From CALAGJ01 sp964293305 (GTDB lineage Bacteria; Bacteroidota; Bacteroidia; Chitinophagales; Chitinophagaceae), in the NCBI GenBank assembly GCA_964293305.1, contig CAXYYO010000026.1, positions 1-47,970 of the forward strand: 47,970 bases of DNA. Direction: 5' to 3'. Position numbers and translations under genes: made by a program. Under the pieces are notes generated by a model, which searched no databases, was not told the DNA's origin, and worked only from the letters and a program-made list of their open reading frames with translations. Shown here in pieces: positions 9,003-18,692 of this stretch. The first letter of the stretch is position 1, and every line of letters starts with the position of its first letter.

Positions 9003-9758
9003 CTAATAATTTGAGTTAAAACCTATTTTTTGTTTAACAAAATCCCATTTTCTGCGAGACACCTGTACAATACTTCCATCTGTTAGTATCATTTCATGAT
9101 TCTTGGTTAAAGATGAAACATACTTTTTATTGACCAAATGTGTTCTATGAATCCGTAAAAAGTTTCTTTCGCTCAGCAAATCTTCGTAATCTTTCAGGGT
9201 TCTGCTACTTATGGCAGGTCGTTGGTTATTAAAATAGAATCTTGTGTAATTACTTTCCGCTTCACAGCGAATAATATCATCTGTGTTGTAAAAATTTACA
9301 CCATCATTACCGGGTATTGCCAGCTTATAAGATTCTAATTCTTTTTGTTGAATATTATAAATGAGATTATTGTAAAGGGGCGTTTGGGAATTGAGCTGGG
9401 TCTGTTGTACAAGAAACCGATTGACAGCCTGTTGCAATTCAGATACATCTACCGGCTTGAGTAAATAATCTAAAGCACTATATCGTAATGCTTTTATAGC
9501 ATAGTGATCATAAGCTGTTACAAATATTACCTGAAAGGGATATGATGGAAAATGCTCTAATAATTGAAACCCATTCATGCCGGGCATTTCAATGTCTAAA
9601 AAAAGGAGATCTGGTTTTAGCTCATTAATTTTCAAAAGACCTTCTGTAGCACCTAATGCTGTGTGTATTTCAGTAATGGCAGGCACATCATTTTTAATAA
9701 GCATTTCCAAAACATTTATTGTGCTCTGTTCATCATCAATAAGTAGGACCCGCATCAT
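9003..9758 (-). CDS. LytTR-family response regulator
   Basis: A DNA-binding response regulator. The receiver domain (1-120) has the acidic pair D8-D9, phospho-acceptor Asp55 in LLFLDIEMPG and a Lys in LLKPVD. The C-terminal LytTR domain (about 148-245) includes YNTDDIIRCEAESNYTRF and FLRIHRTHLVNKKYV. It lies 45 nt downstream of the TPR sensor kinase start-to-stop unit on the same strand, so the two form a LytS/LytR-type pair. The tandem MM start leaves a one-codon uncertainty. Confidence 0.95.
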   Translation of the reverse strand: MMRVLLIDDEQSTINVLEMLIKNDVPAITEIHTALGATEGLLKINELKPDLLFLDIEMPGMNGFQLLEHFPSYPFQVIFVTAYDHYAIKALRYSALDYLLKPVDVSELQQAVNRFLVQQTQLNSQTPLYNNLIYNIQQKELESYKLAIPGNDGVNFYNTDDIIRCEAESNYTRFYFNNQRPAISSRTLKDYEDLLSERNFLRIHRTHLVNKKYVSSLTKNHEMILTDGSIVQVSRRKWDFVKQKIGFNSNY

Positions 9759-9803
9759 GACACGAAGTAAGTGCTTTTCTTAGAAATAACCACCTAAAAA
9801 AGA

Positions 9804-11795
9804 TTATACATAAAGTAGCGGTAAGAAAAGCTCTACACTTGTACCTATGCTGCCGCCATCTGCATCTACTAAATCATGTATGATAATTTTAGAATTATTG
9901 TTACCAGATTGTTCATTCAGAATCGATAATCTTCTTTCAGTCATACTCAATCCCAATGACTGATGATTTTTTCTTTTGCTATTGAGCTGGTTTGCAGCTT
10001 GTCTACCAATACCATTGTCTTCCACTATACAATGGAGCATGTTATCCTTTTCGTCTATTCGAATTAAAATTTTTCTATCTGAAGATTTATGTACCAAGCC
10101 ATGCCAAATAGCATTTTCTGCAAATGGTTGTAGTAAGAGTGCCGGCACTTTAACATCGGCTGTGTCAATATCTTGATCACATTGAATAGTAAAACTAAAT
10201 CCGTCCTTTAGCCGAAGGCTTTCTAATTGAAGATACAATTCAAGAATTTCTGATTCTTTTTTTAGTGTTATGCTTTCATCATCAGAATGCATAAGTACCA
10301 TGCGCAGTAGCCTTGATAATTTTGTGAGATAAGAATTTGCATCTGAAATTCTATTAGTAAGCATACACTCCTGAATGCTGCTCATACAATTAAAAATAAA
10401 GTGAGGATTCATACGGGCTCTCAAAGCTTTTAATTCCAAGATAGCATTGATACGACTAATTTCTTCTTTTTGTACCAATAGTTGCTGGTTTAATATTTCC
10501 AATTCGGCAATATGCTTTGCTTTTGATTCTTTATTTCGATAGAATGATAGTGATAATGCGCCAAGTGCAATTAATAGAAATAGGCTACTGATTAACAAAA
10601 CAGTATTCCTCTGTAACTTAAGTTGGGCAGCGTCATTCTGTGCCTTTAATAGTACATTTTCTTTTTCTTTTCTTTCGGTATCAAATGCTGTTTTTAGCTT
10701 TAGTAGTTCATGCTGATTTTCAATAGTAAGCACACTGTCTTTGATTTGTTGTGCATTTGTATAAAGTTGATATGCTGATTTAAAATCTCCGGCCCTGGAT
10801 TTTGCATCTGCTAATTTTTCCATTATAGGATACTGCAGATTTTTATCATCTAATTCGATGGCTAGGTTGTAAGCTTTCAAAAAACTTTCAGCAGCATTGC
10901 TGTTTAAATTTATTTCATACTCCATTTCACCTCTGCTTAACCATGCATAGTACAAGTCAGTTCTACTCTTTAATTTTTCATAATTTATAATTGCTAAATT
11001 TATATATTCAAATGCTCTGTCATATTGTTTTATACCAAAATATGCACCAGCAGCATTTTCATATGCAAGGCCTAGTTCAATAGGCATAAATACATTATTA
11101 TAAATGGCAATACATTTTTTATAATATGGTATTGCTTCGTTATATTTTTTTTCTGAAACGAATGTATTGCCAATACTCATTAACTCACGCCCCTGACCTA
11201 CTTCATCTTTGAGTTGTTGAGATATTTTAAAAGCATCTTCAAAAAAAATGCGGGCCTCTTTAAAATCCTTCATGAGGTTGTATAATCTTCCTGTTGTATG
11301 TAAATCAATTGCTTTGGTGTGCAGGTCTTGTAAACTATCATCAAGGTTTAGAACTCTTTGCATGTAAGATAAACTCTTTGCATAGTCACCCTTATCCATA
11401 AATAGCTGGGCTAAGTTATTCATGACTTTTGCTTCACGATTTCGCTCACCTGTTATTTCCCACGTGTGTAATGCTTTATTAAATAAATTTTCTGCTTCTG
11501 TATATCTGTGTTGTTTAAAATAGGCCCAGCCGAGGCTATTGCTTATATTGGCTTCTGCTCTTTCATGTTTTATTTTCTTGGAAAGTAGCAAACCTTTCTC
11601 TCCATAGTGCACTGCCGAATCCGGGTTATTTGATGCATAGTGAAAACACAACATAGAGTAGGCATGAATAATATCTGTATCATGCCTAGCCAGATTTAAA
11701 GTATCATAGTAGTTTTTTATTTTCGAAGCATCTTGTCCAAATAGTAAGTTTGGAGAAAACAATAAAAGGAAAAGATATTTTAGCATCCTTGTCAT
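9804..11795 (-). CDS. TPR-containing LytS-type sensor histidine kinase
   Basis: The sensor partner of the adjacent LytTR regulator. Numbered from the chosen start, it has a short signal sequence, a periplasmic run of tetratricopeptide repeats (about 60-355), a coiled region, one membrane helix (398-419) and a cytosolic His_kinase domain. Phospho-acceptor His465 is in the MNPHFIFN motif, and a HATPase region with ENAIWHG and DNGIGR closes the protein. The open frame extends upstream to 11840. I chose the ATG at 11795 because a good -7 box, TAATTTTG (plus-strand 11808-11815), lies just 12 nt before it and because this start puts the signal peptide at the N-terminus. Confidence 0.93.
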   Translation of the reverse strand: MTRMLKYLFLLLFSPNLLFGQDASKIKNYYDTLNLARHDTDIIHAYSMLCFHYASNNPDSAVHYGEKGLLLSKKIKHERAEANISNSLGWAYFKQHRYTEAENLFNKALHTWEITGERNREAKVMNNLAQLFMDKGDYAKSLSYMQRVLNLDDSLQDLHTKAIDLHTTGRLYNLMKDFKEARIFFEDAFKISQQLKDEVGQGRELMSIGNTFVSEKKYNEAIPYYKKCIAIYNNVFMPIELGLAYENAAGAYFGIKQYDRAFEYINLAIINYEKLKSRTDLYYAWLSRGEMEYEINLNSNAAESFLKAYNLAIELDDKNLQYPIMEKLADAKSRAGDFKSAYQLYTNAQQIKDSVLTIENQHELLKLKTAFDTERKEKENVLLKAQNDAAQLKLQRNTVLLISSLFLLIALGALSLSFYRNKESKAKHIAELEILNQQLLVQKEEISRINAILELKALRARMNPHFIFNCMSSIQECMLTNRISDANSYLTKLSRLLRMVLMHSDDESITLKKESEILELYLQLESLRLKDGFSFTIQCDQDIDTADVKVPALLLQPFAENAIWHGLVHKSSDRKILIRIDEKDNMLHCIVEDNGIGRQAANQLNSKRKNHQSLGLSMTERRLSILNEQSGNNNSKIIIHDLVDADGGSIGTSVELFLPLLYV

Positions 11796-11807
11796 TTTAA
11801 TAGTTTT

Positions 11808-11815
11808 CAAAATTA
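11808..11815 (-). promoter_or_regulatory. -7 box of the sensor kinase / regulator operon
   Basis: On the minus strand this reads TAATTTTG, a full match to the Bacteroidota TAnnTTTG element, 12 nt before the ATG at 11795. No clear TTTG is found at the usual -33 spacing, so the promoter may be activator-dependent. The site decides the start codon choice for the kinase. Confidence 0.45.
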
Positions 11816-11840
11816 AGTGCTTTGTTCTTCCTAAAGCCAC

Positions 11841-12150
11841 CGTTCACTCATTCATATATACCATTTACTAAATGCTATTGGGCGATTGTATCTTCCTGAT
11901 GTTCTTTTGAAAAAAATATCACAAAATTTAATAATTGTTTAGGTTAAATTTACAATGGACGGATTGAATGAATGTGCAAATACTAATAACATGTATTTCT
12001 AATAAACCATTTTTTGGAATTGCAAGTAGCCAATATTCATCCAAAAATTGTAATACACTATATACATTTTTTCTTAGGGGGTAACAGTGGCCGTAAGAAC
12101 TACGGCCCTGTTTTATATCTTAACTAGACGAAGTTTTAATGAAATCTTTT
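11841..12150. other. Intergenic region between ftsE 3' end and the kinase operon
   Basis: About 310 bases with no plausible protein gene. It holds upstream DNA of the kinase operon at its left and one strong hairpin at 12085-12110, described separately. The rest is AT-rich without clear structure. Confidence 0.5.
12085..12115 (+). terminator. Strong hairpin with plus-strand T-run, downstream of ftsE
   Basis: The perfect 7-bp stem GGCCGTA/TACGGCC (12089-12095 with 12101-12107, 5-base loop) is extended by CAG/CTG across a one-base bulge. The T-run (12111-12114) is on the plus strand, although the only nearby gene end is minus-strand ftsE. On the minus strand the hairpin is followed by TTACCCCC rather than T's. 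It is therefore either an atypical ftsE terminator or the end of an uncalled plus-strand RNA. Confidence 0.55.
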
Positions 12151-12846
12151 TTACATTTCATCAACTCCTATCACAGCACTATCATACAATTTTTGTCCCT
12201 CAGTTTTTAGCATTCGCTGACGGTATTTACTGACCACAATAAAATCGTGTGTGGCCATGAGTATGGCGGTTTGAGAATCTCTGCAGATGTTTATGAGCAG
12301 GTTCATTATTTCATCACTTGTATCAGGATCTAAATTACCGGTGGGTTCATCAGCCAATATAAGTTTAGGATTATTGAGCAAAGCTCTTGCTATATCAATT
12401 CTTTGCTGCTCTCCACCACTGAGTTCATAAGGCATTTTGAAATCCTTACTCTTTAGTCCCACTTTACCTAGTACATCATATATTTTCTCTTTGATATCTG
12501 CTTCTTTGTCCCAATTAGTAGCTTTTAAAACAAAGCGAAGGTTTTCATAAACAGTTCTATCTGTAAGTAATTGAAAATCTTGAAACACAACGCCTAATTT
12601 TCTCCTTAAAAAAGGAACTTTTTTCCAATTGAGTTGCTCAAGTGTTTCCTCTGCTACTACTGCATGGCCTTCCTTTAATGGCAATTCTCCATATAATGTT
12701 TTGAGCAAGCTACTTTTTCCTGTGCCGGTTTTTCCAACAAGGTACACAAACTCTCCGGGATTTATTTTGAAATTTACATTACTTAAAATCAAACTATCAC
12801 CCTGGTATATATTCGCATTTTCTACTAAGATTACAGGTTCAGCCAT
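12151..12846 (-). CDS. ftsE: Cell division ATP-binding protein FtsE-like ABC ATPase
   Basis: The ATPase subunit of the FtsEX complex, which couples division to activation of peptidoglycan hydrolases at the septum. The motifs are complete: Walker A GKTGTGKSS (38-46), Q-loop FQDFQLL, signature ELSGGEQQR (141-149), Walker B LILADE (162-167) and H-loop His200. The spacing and the LLTDRTVYEN segment are FtsE-like rather than those of LolD or MacB. No ftsX lies next to it in the window. A LolD-type transporter ATPase remains the main alternative. Confidence 0.85.
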   Translation of the reverse strand: MAEPVILVENANIYQGDSLILSNVNFKINPGEFVYLVGKTGTGKSSLLKTLYGELPLKEGHAVVAEETLEQLNWKKVPFLRRKLGVVFQDFQLLTDRTVYENLRFVLKATNWDKEADIKEKIYDVLGKVGLKSKDFKMPYELSGGEQQRIDIARALLNNPKLILADEPTGNLDPDTSDEIMNLLINICRDSQTAILMATHDFIVVSKYRQRMLKTEGQKLYDSAVIGVDEM

Positions 12847-13219
12847 ATTATAAAAATTGATGCAAAAAAATGCATTTGAAAGTAAATGAGCAATATTTTT
12901 GACAATGCATGCAATGTATTTTGAAAGTTTAATCTATTTTAGCTTTCATATTAACTGCTTCAGAAGGCCGGAATCCTTTAACTCTAAGCCTTAATGTGTA
13001 TGTATTACACATGCCAGATTTTGTTAGAACAGTATTTAGAAGTAAGATAGAAATTGGTTAATTGACTTAAATGATACGAGCCATAATATTTTTTCAATTG
13101 AAAATAAAAATTTCATCAATAATTTTCAAAAAACCATTCTTTTTAATAAATATTATCTATTTTTTTAGATAAAAAATTGCAAACCTTAATATTAATTTCG
13201 CACCTCAAAATCTAGGCTT
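12847..13219. other. Divergent intergenic region, ftsE / ppsA promoters
   Basis: About 370 AT-rich bases between two divergently transcribed genes, with no gene seen. Close to ppsA there is a 7-bp inverted repeat TTATCTA/TAGATAA (13153-13159 with 13166-13172) around six T's. TAATTTCG, one base off TAnnTTTG, lies about 25 nt before the ppsA ATG. The repeat is a possible operator but also a possible chance AT-rich palindrome. Confidence 0.35.
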
Positions 13220-15652
13220 ATGTCAATACTAAATAATAAAGAGTATACGCTACCACTTAATAAGGTAGGTATTCATGATATTGAAAGGGTTGGTGGAAAG
13301 AATGCCAGCTTAGGCGAAATGCTACAAAATCTGACTGCAATGGGTATTAATATTCCCAATGGTTTTGTTGTTACTGTAGCTGCCTATCGTCATTTTGTGA
13401 CGTATAACAATTTGGAAGAAAGCATTAAGGAAATCATTAATGCAATTGATTATAACCAATTGGAAAGTCTTCGAAGAGGAGGTCTTCAGGTAAGGCAGTT
13501 AATAAAAAACAGCAGATTTCCCAAAGATTTAAGCGAACTGATTATTGAATCTTATCACCAAATGAGTGCCGAGTATGAGCAAGATGCTACCGACGTGGCT
13601 GTTAGGAGTAGTGCCACAGCAGAAGATTTACCTGATGCAAGTTTTGCTGGACAACAAGAAACTTTTTTGAATGTGCGTGGCCCGGCCTCACTTATGGATA
13701 GTGTAAGAAATTGTTTTGCTTCTCTTTTTACAGATAGGGCTATCAGCTACCGTCAAAGTTTTGGATATGATCATTTTAGTATTGGGTTAAGTGTATGTGT
13801 TCAAAAAATGGTAAGAAGTGATCTTGGCGCAAGTGGTGTTGCATTTAGCATTGATACTGAAAGTGGATTTAAAGATGCTGTAGTTATTAGTGCATCATAC
13901 GGTCTTGGGGAAATGATTGTACAGGGATCTGTATCCCCTGATGAGTACATCATTTATAAGCCAAAGCTCAAAGAAGGTTTTGCTTCGCTCATTGAAAAGA
14001 AAATGGGTGTAAAAGATAAGATGATGATTTATGGCGATAAAGCTGATGAAAGAGTACGCATCATTCCCACGGAAAAAAGGTTTCAAAACCGCTTTGCTTT
14101 AAAAGATGAAACAGCACTTAAACTGGCTGATTGGGTAATTAAAATTGAAGAATATTATACAAAAATAAAGGGCCGCTGGACGCCGATGGATGTGGAATGG
14201 GCTATTGATGGACTTTCAAAAGATTTGTTTATTGTACAAGCTAGACCAGAAACTATTCATTCTCAAAAAGACCATGATACCATATCCGGTTATCGTATTA
14301 ATGATACCAATCTTCAAGAAAAAGTATTGGTAAAAGGAATTGCTGTTGGAGATAAAATTGCCGGAGGCAAAGTGAATATCCTCTTTAGTATGGATAAGCG
14401 TGTGATAGAAGGTCATGAATTTAAAGCAGGTGATGTTTTGGTAACAGATATGACGGACCCAGACTGGGAACCAATTATGAAAAAGGCTTCCGCTATTGTA
14501 ACCAACAAAGGAGGTCGTACCTGTCATGCAGCCATTGTGGCCCGAGAACTTGGAGTGCCTGCAATTGTGGGCTGTGGCAATGCTACTGATTTATTGGAAG
14601 AAGGACAGGAAGTAACAATCAGCTGCGCAGAAGGGGAAGATGGATTTGTGTATGAAGGCAAGGTGGACTATATCAAAGAAGAGTATAAGCTTAGTGAATT
14701 ACCTGCCATTAAAACTGCACTTATGCTCAATGTAGCTTCTCCATCCATGAGTTTTCAGTTTAGTCATTTACCCAATAAAGGTGTGGGTTTAGCAAGAGAA
14801 GAATTTATTATCAATAACTATATACAAGTGCATCCTTTGGCATTGATGCAGCATGAAAGTTTGAATGATGCAGAATTATCGAATGCTATAAAAGCCAAAA
14901 TTGTCGGCTTTGAAAGCGAAAAAGATTTCTTTGTAAATAAATTGGCCTATGGCATTGCAAAAATTGCATCCAGCTTCTATCCAAACAAAGTAATTGTTCG
15001 CTTTAGCGATTTTAAAAGCAATGAATATTTCAATTTATTAGGCGGTAAATATTTTGAGCCATCTGAGGAAAACCCAATGATTGGCTGGAGAGGTGCAAGC
15101 CGTTATTATAGCGAATCTTACAAAGCTGCCTTTGGATTAGAGTGTATTGCCATCAGAAAGGTAAGAGAAGAAATGGGGCTGGATAATGTAACTGTAATGG
15201 TGCCATTTTGCAGAACCGTGGAAGAGCTCATAAAAGTGCAGGAAGTAATGAAAGAATACGGATTAGTAAGAGGAGAGAAGGGGCTTGAATTATTCCTAAT
15301 GGCCGAGCTACCAAGCAATGTAATTATGGCTGAAGAATTTGCACAACATATTGATGGTTTTAGCATTGGTAGCAATGACCTCACACAGCTTACATTGGGG
15401 CTTGACAGAGACAGTAGCCTGGTGGCCCATTTGTATGATGAGCGCAATCCTGCGGTAAAAAGAATGATTAGTAGTTTAATTGATACTGCTAAAAAGCACA
15501 ACGTAAAAGTTGGAATATGTGGTCAGGGTCCAAGTGATTTTCCGGACTTTGCACAGTTTCTTGTAGAGAAAGGAATTGATAGTATTTCTGTAACTCCAGA
15601 TAGTGTTATTAAAACAATAAGAGCCATTGCTGCTATAGAATCCAAAGCTTAG
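13220..15652 (+). CDS. ppsA: Phosphoenolpyruvate synthase (pyruvate, water dikinase)
   Basis: Converts pyruvate, ATP and water to PEP, AMP and phosphate for gluconeogenesis. The N-terminal ATP-grasp domain starts with VGGKNASLGEM and includes DVAVRSSATAEDLPDASFAGQQET-like nucleotide-binding segments. The swivelling phospho-His domain has GGRTCHAAIVARELGVPA with His436. The C-terminal TIM barrel has GWRGASRYY, FSIGSNDLTQLTLGLDRD and the catalytic CGQGPSD loop. Length (810 aa) is normal. The gene is monocistronic, with a clear terminator 16 nt after the stop. Confidence 0.97.
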   Translation: MSILNNKEYTLPLNKVGIHDIERVGGKNASLGEMLQNLTAMGINIPNGFVVTVAAYRHFVTYNNLEESIKEIINAIDYNQLESLRRGGLQVRQLIKNSRFPKDLSELIIESYHQMSAEYEQDATDVAVRSSATAEDLPDASFAGQQETFLNVRGPASLMDSVRNCFASLFTDRAISYRQSFGYDHFSIGLSVCVQKMVRSDLGASGVAFSIDTESGFKDAVVISASYGLGEMIVQGSVSPDEYIIYKPKLKEGFASLIEKKMGVKDKMMIYGDKADERVRIIPTEKRFQNRFALKDETALKLADWVIKIEEYYTKIKGRWTPMDVEWAIDGLSKDLFIVQARPETIHSQKDHDTISGYRINDTNLQEKVLVKGIAVGDKIAGGKVNILFSMDKRVIEGHEFKAGDVLVTDMTDPDWEPIMKKASAIVTNKGGRTCHAAIVARELGVPAIVGCGNATDLLEEGQEVTISCAEGEDGFVYEGKVDYIKEEYKLSELPAIKTALMLNVASPSMSFQFSHLPNKGVGLAREEFIINNYIQVHPLALMQHESLNDAELSNAIKAKIVGFESEKDFFVNKLAYGIAKIASSFYPNKVIVRFSDFKSNEYFNLLGGKYFEPSEENPMIGWRGASRYYSESYKAAFGLECIAIRKVREEMGLDNVTVMVPFCRTVEELIKVQEVMKEYGLVRGEKGLELFLMAELPSNVIMAEEFAQHIDGFSIGSNDLTQLTLGLDRDSSLVAHLYDERNPAVKRMISSLIDTAKKHNVKVGICGQGPSDFPDFAQFLVEKGIDSISVTPDSVIKTIRAIAAIESKA

Positions 15653-15667
15653 AAATATGGGGGGGAT

Positions 15668-15705
15668 AAATGGTCATTGCATTTTAGTAATGACCATTTT
15701 TTATT
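15668..15705 (+). terminator. ppsA terminator
   Basis: A perfect 11-bp stem AAATGGTCATT/AATGACCATTT (15668-15678 with 15689-15699, 10-base loop) running into T-rich DNA. It is a textbook intrinsic terminator directly after ppsA. Confidence 0.88.
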
Positions 15706-15822
15706 TTAGAATACCCAATAATAGAAATTATTCCTGTTTATTCCCTTAAATAATTTGCTGCTCATATCATACATAAATTGGTAAAATGCAGTATAAATAT
15801 TTACAATCTCCCATGTCAATTT

Positions 15823-15915
15823 AAACCCAGATTAAACAGTCGACCTAGGTGTAAAAAATTGAACCTAGGTTTTGCAATTGACTTTGTAATAAATTTCAAC
15901 TGATTAATCTGTTTT
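15823..15915. repeat. Palindromic intergenic element with twin CCTAGG cores
   Basis: This lies in the 350-base convergent gap between ppsA and ggt, where no promoter is needed. Outer arms CAGATTAAACAGT (15828-15840) and its inverted partner at 15899-15911 pair at 12 of 13 positions. Inside are two identical self-complementary octamers, ACCTAGGT at 15843-15850 and 15863-15870, 20 bases apart. The right part (15879-15915) matches 46071-46107 at 31 of 37 positions. The left arm (15824-15839) is the exact 16-base reverse complement of 46092-46107. It is thus one member of a dispersed repeat family. The remainder of 15706-16002 shows nothing else. Confidence 0.6.
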
Positions 15916-16002
15916 AAAGTAGAAATTTATACAAAAGATTATGATGAAAATCTAGTTTTAAAATAATTATTATTTTAATTAGATAAGTGATAAATTTAAT
16001 TC

Positions 16003-17721
16003 TCAATACCCTGCCACAGCATCGTCACCCCTTATATCTGAAGCAGTTTCTTTTCTACCATTATTAAATAGTATGAGCTCTACTCTTCCAATGGGTTCTC
16101 TTTGCTTTATGGAATAGCCCATTTTTTTTAGCTGCTCCATCGTATTGGTATCAAAATCTTTTTCAACAAATATTTCATCAGGTAGCCACTGGTGGTGAAA
16201 TTTTGGTCTTGCTATCGCTTCTGTGGCATTCATGCCAAAGTCAATAACATTGATAATAGTTTGAAAAACTGAAGTGGGTATTGTAGTGCCACCGGGTGAA
16301 CCAAGCACCATGAAGGGCGCATTATTTTTTAATACAATGGTGGGGCTCATACTACTGAGCATGCGCTTACCTGGTGCTATCGAATTTGCCTCGCCACCCA
16401 CCGCACCATATAAATTGGGTACACCGGGTTTTATACTAAAGTCATCCATCTCATCATTGAGTATAAAACCTGCACCACTTACTACCGTATGGCTTCCATA
16501 AGAATCATTTAGTGTAGTGGTTATGGTTACTACATTGCCTTCCTCATCCGCAATGCTGATATGCGTTGTTTCTTCGCTTTCGTGTGGAATATTGCCTGCG
16601 GAAAGTGATGCACTGAGGGTGGGCTCAATGGGTGAATAATTGAGCATCCGATTATTGATATATTCATCACTTGTAAGTGTAGATACCGGTACATTCCAAA
16701 AGTCCGGATCGCCCATATGCTCTGCTCTGTCTGCATAAGCCCTACGTTCTGCTTCTACCATCAGTTGCACACTTTCCCTACTTTGAAATCCATAAATTTT
16801 CATGGGATAGGGTTCCACCATTTTTAGCATTTGCGCCAGCAAAATACCACCACTACTTGGCGGCGGAAAGGCAATGATGGTATGCAATTTATAATCAAAT
16901 AATAAAGGCTTTCTGTTTTTTACAGTGTAGTTTTTTAAATCCGTTTCATGCATTATTCCTCCACCCCTTTGCATCTCTGCCAAAATCATTTGGGCCGTTT
17001 CACCTTCATAAAATCCTGCCAGTCCTTTATCTCTAATTCGCTTTAGTGTGGCTGCCAATTCTGGTTGAAAAAGTGTATCGCCTGCTTTCCAAGGTGCCTG
17101 TTTTACAAATGGAGTAGGCATAATATTATAAGCCAAAAAATCTGTACGCTCAGCATTGAGATTTGATGCTTCACGATCTGTAAGTACAAAACCGTATTCG
17201 GCTAAATCAATAGCGGGCTGTATGAGCCTAGGAAAGGGAAATTTTCCAAACTTTGCAGCAGCAAAAAATCCTGCAACACTACCGGGAACCCCACTGGACA
17301 AATGACCTCTTTCACTTTTAATATTCTGAGGATTACCAGCACTATCCAAATACATATCTCTACTAGCATCTCCAGGAGCAGTTTCTCTAAAATCTAATGC
17401 AACTAAAAGTCCATCTTTTTTTCTACCCAATAAAAAACCACCACCACCTATATTGCCTGCATTTGGATACACCACTGCTAGTGCTAATTGTACAGCTACA
17501 CCCGCATCAAAGGCATTGCCACCTTGCTTTAAAATGACCCCACCAATTTTTGCTGCTAAGGGATGTGCACATGCTACAGAGGCTTTTGAAAAAATAGCCT
17601 GTTTTGTACCAGTAAACTGATAAGGATTTACCTCTCTGCCTACTCCTACTATTTTATAAGACGGCTGTGCAAATCCAGCAATGGAAAGGACTGTTGATAA
17701 AAAGACTAAGCATTTTTTCAT
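16003..17721 (-). CDS. ggt: Gamma-glutamyltransferase
   Basis: A secreted or periplasmic enzyme that hydrolyses or transfers the gamma-glutamyl group of glutathione and related peptides. It is made as a proenzyme that cleaves itself. It has a signal peptide of about 18 residues. The self-processing and catalytic Thr385 opens the small subunit in the motif TTHISIADEEGN. The downstream SPTIVLKN and LGSPGGTTIPTSV (glycine-rich substrate loop) are typical. Length 572 aa is normal for the 60-kDa precursor. It is 56 nt downstream of miaA on the same strand. Confidence 0.96.
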   Translation of the reverse strand: MKKCLVFLSTVLSIAGFAQPSYKIVGVGREVNPYQFTGTKQAIFSKASVACAHPLAAKIGGVILKQGGNAFDAGVAVQLALAVVYPNAGNIGGGGFLLGRKKDGLLVALDFRETAPGDASRDMYLDSAGNPQNIKSERGHLSSGVPGSVAGFFAAAKFGKFPFPRLIQPAIDLAEYGFVLTDREASNLNAERTDFLAYNIMPTPFVKQAPWKAGDTLFQPELAATLKRIRDKGLAGFYEGETAQMILAEMQRGGGIMHETDLKNYTVKNRKPLLFDYKLHTIIAFPPPSSGGILLAQMLKMVEPYPMKIYGFQSRESVQLMVEAERRAYADRAEHMGDPDFWNVPVSTLTSDEYINNRMLNYSPIEPTLSASLSAGNIPHESEETTHISIADEEGNVVTITTTLNDSYGSHTVVSGAGFILNDEMDDFSIKPGVPNLYGAVGGEANSIAPGKRMLSSMSPTIVLKNNAPFMVLGSPGGTTIPTSVFQTIINVIDFGMNATEAIARPKFHHQWLPDEIFVEKDFDTNTMEQLKKMGYSIKQREPIGRVELILFNNGRKETASDIRGDDAVAGY

Positions 17722-17777
17722 AATAGCAAAGATATGGTGTAAGGCCTTCTTAAATGGATAACATAAATTGGTCTTTA

Positions 17778-18692
17778 TTATTCCAATTTTTCAAATAATT
17801 TAATAACCTGCTGCATCATATCATCACCAAACTGTATAAAATGGTTTTGCTTTTCTCTTCTGAACCATGTACGCTGTCTCTTCGCATATTGCTTAGTATG
17901 CGTAATGATTTTTTTCGTGGCCTGTTCTAGGGTGATGCTTCCTTCTACATATTCAAAAACTTCTTTATATCCTACTGTTTGGAGTGCATTGGAATTTCTA
18001 TATGGCAATAAACTTTTTACTTCTGCTACAAGCCCGGCAGAAATCATATTTGCTGTGCGATTGATGATTTTTTGTGTGAGCATATCCACTGGTATGTCAA
18101 TGCATATTTGTAGAAAATTAAAAGGTCTTTCAATGCGATTTTTTTGTTGGAATGTAATGATAGATTTTCCTGTGCCACGTATAATTTCTAAAGCTCGCAT
18201 CATGCGTTGTGGATTTTGTATGGCGCTTTCATGCCAAAATAAGGGATCTTCTTTTTCTATGGCTTGCTGTAGCCATTGGATACCATGTTTTTCATATCCT
18301 TCTACAATACTCATGCGAATAGATTGATCTACAGCAGGTATTTCATCAAGACCATAACAAAATGCATGTATGTAAAGGCCGGTGCCACCAGCCATTATAA
18401 CCACATCTTTTTGCAGCAATAATTTATTGGTTTTTTCTATACTATACTGCTCAAAAGTTTTTGCTGTTATATTTTCAGAGAGACTATGACTGGCTATAAA
18501 AAAATGGGGCACAGCATTTAGTTCCTCTATGCTTGGTCTTGCAACACCAATGTTTAATTCTTTGTAGCATTGTCTTGAATCTGCGGATATGATTGAAGTA
18601 TTGAAATATTGTGCAAGCTGAATGGCTAATGCCGTTTTACCGGAAGCCGTAGGCCCGGAAATGATAATTACTGTCTTGGCTTTTTTATGCAT
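17778..18692 (-). CDS. miaA: tRNA dimethylallyltransferase
   Basis: Transfers a dimethylallyl group to A37 of tRNAs that read U-starting codons. The P-loop is GPTASGKT (13-20). SADSRQCYKELNIG, GGTGLYIHAFCYGL and the C-terminal TKQYAKRQRTWFRR complete the family signature. Length (304 aa) is standard. Confidence 0.96.
   Translation of the reverse strand: MHKKAKTVIIISGPTASGKTALAIQLAQYFNTSIISADSRQCYKELNIGVARPSIEELNAVPHFFIASHSLSENITAKTFEQYSIEKTNKLLLQKDVVIMAGGTGLYIHAFCYGLDEIPAVDQSIRMSIVEGYEKHGIQWLQQAIEKEDPLFWHESAIQNPQRMMRALEIIRGTGKSIITFQQKNRIERPFNFLQICIDIPVDMLTQKIINRTANMISAGLVAEVKSLLPYRNSNALQTVGYKEVFEYVEGSITLEQATKKIITHTKQYAKRQRTWFRREKQNHFIQFGDDMMQQVIKLFEKLE

Noticed and set aside
17905..18327. 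140-codon frame antisense to miaA, and a similar 127-codon frame antisense to ppsA (15118-15501)
   Set aside because: Both lie wholly inside well-supported genes and carry no domain signature; they are frame shadows.
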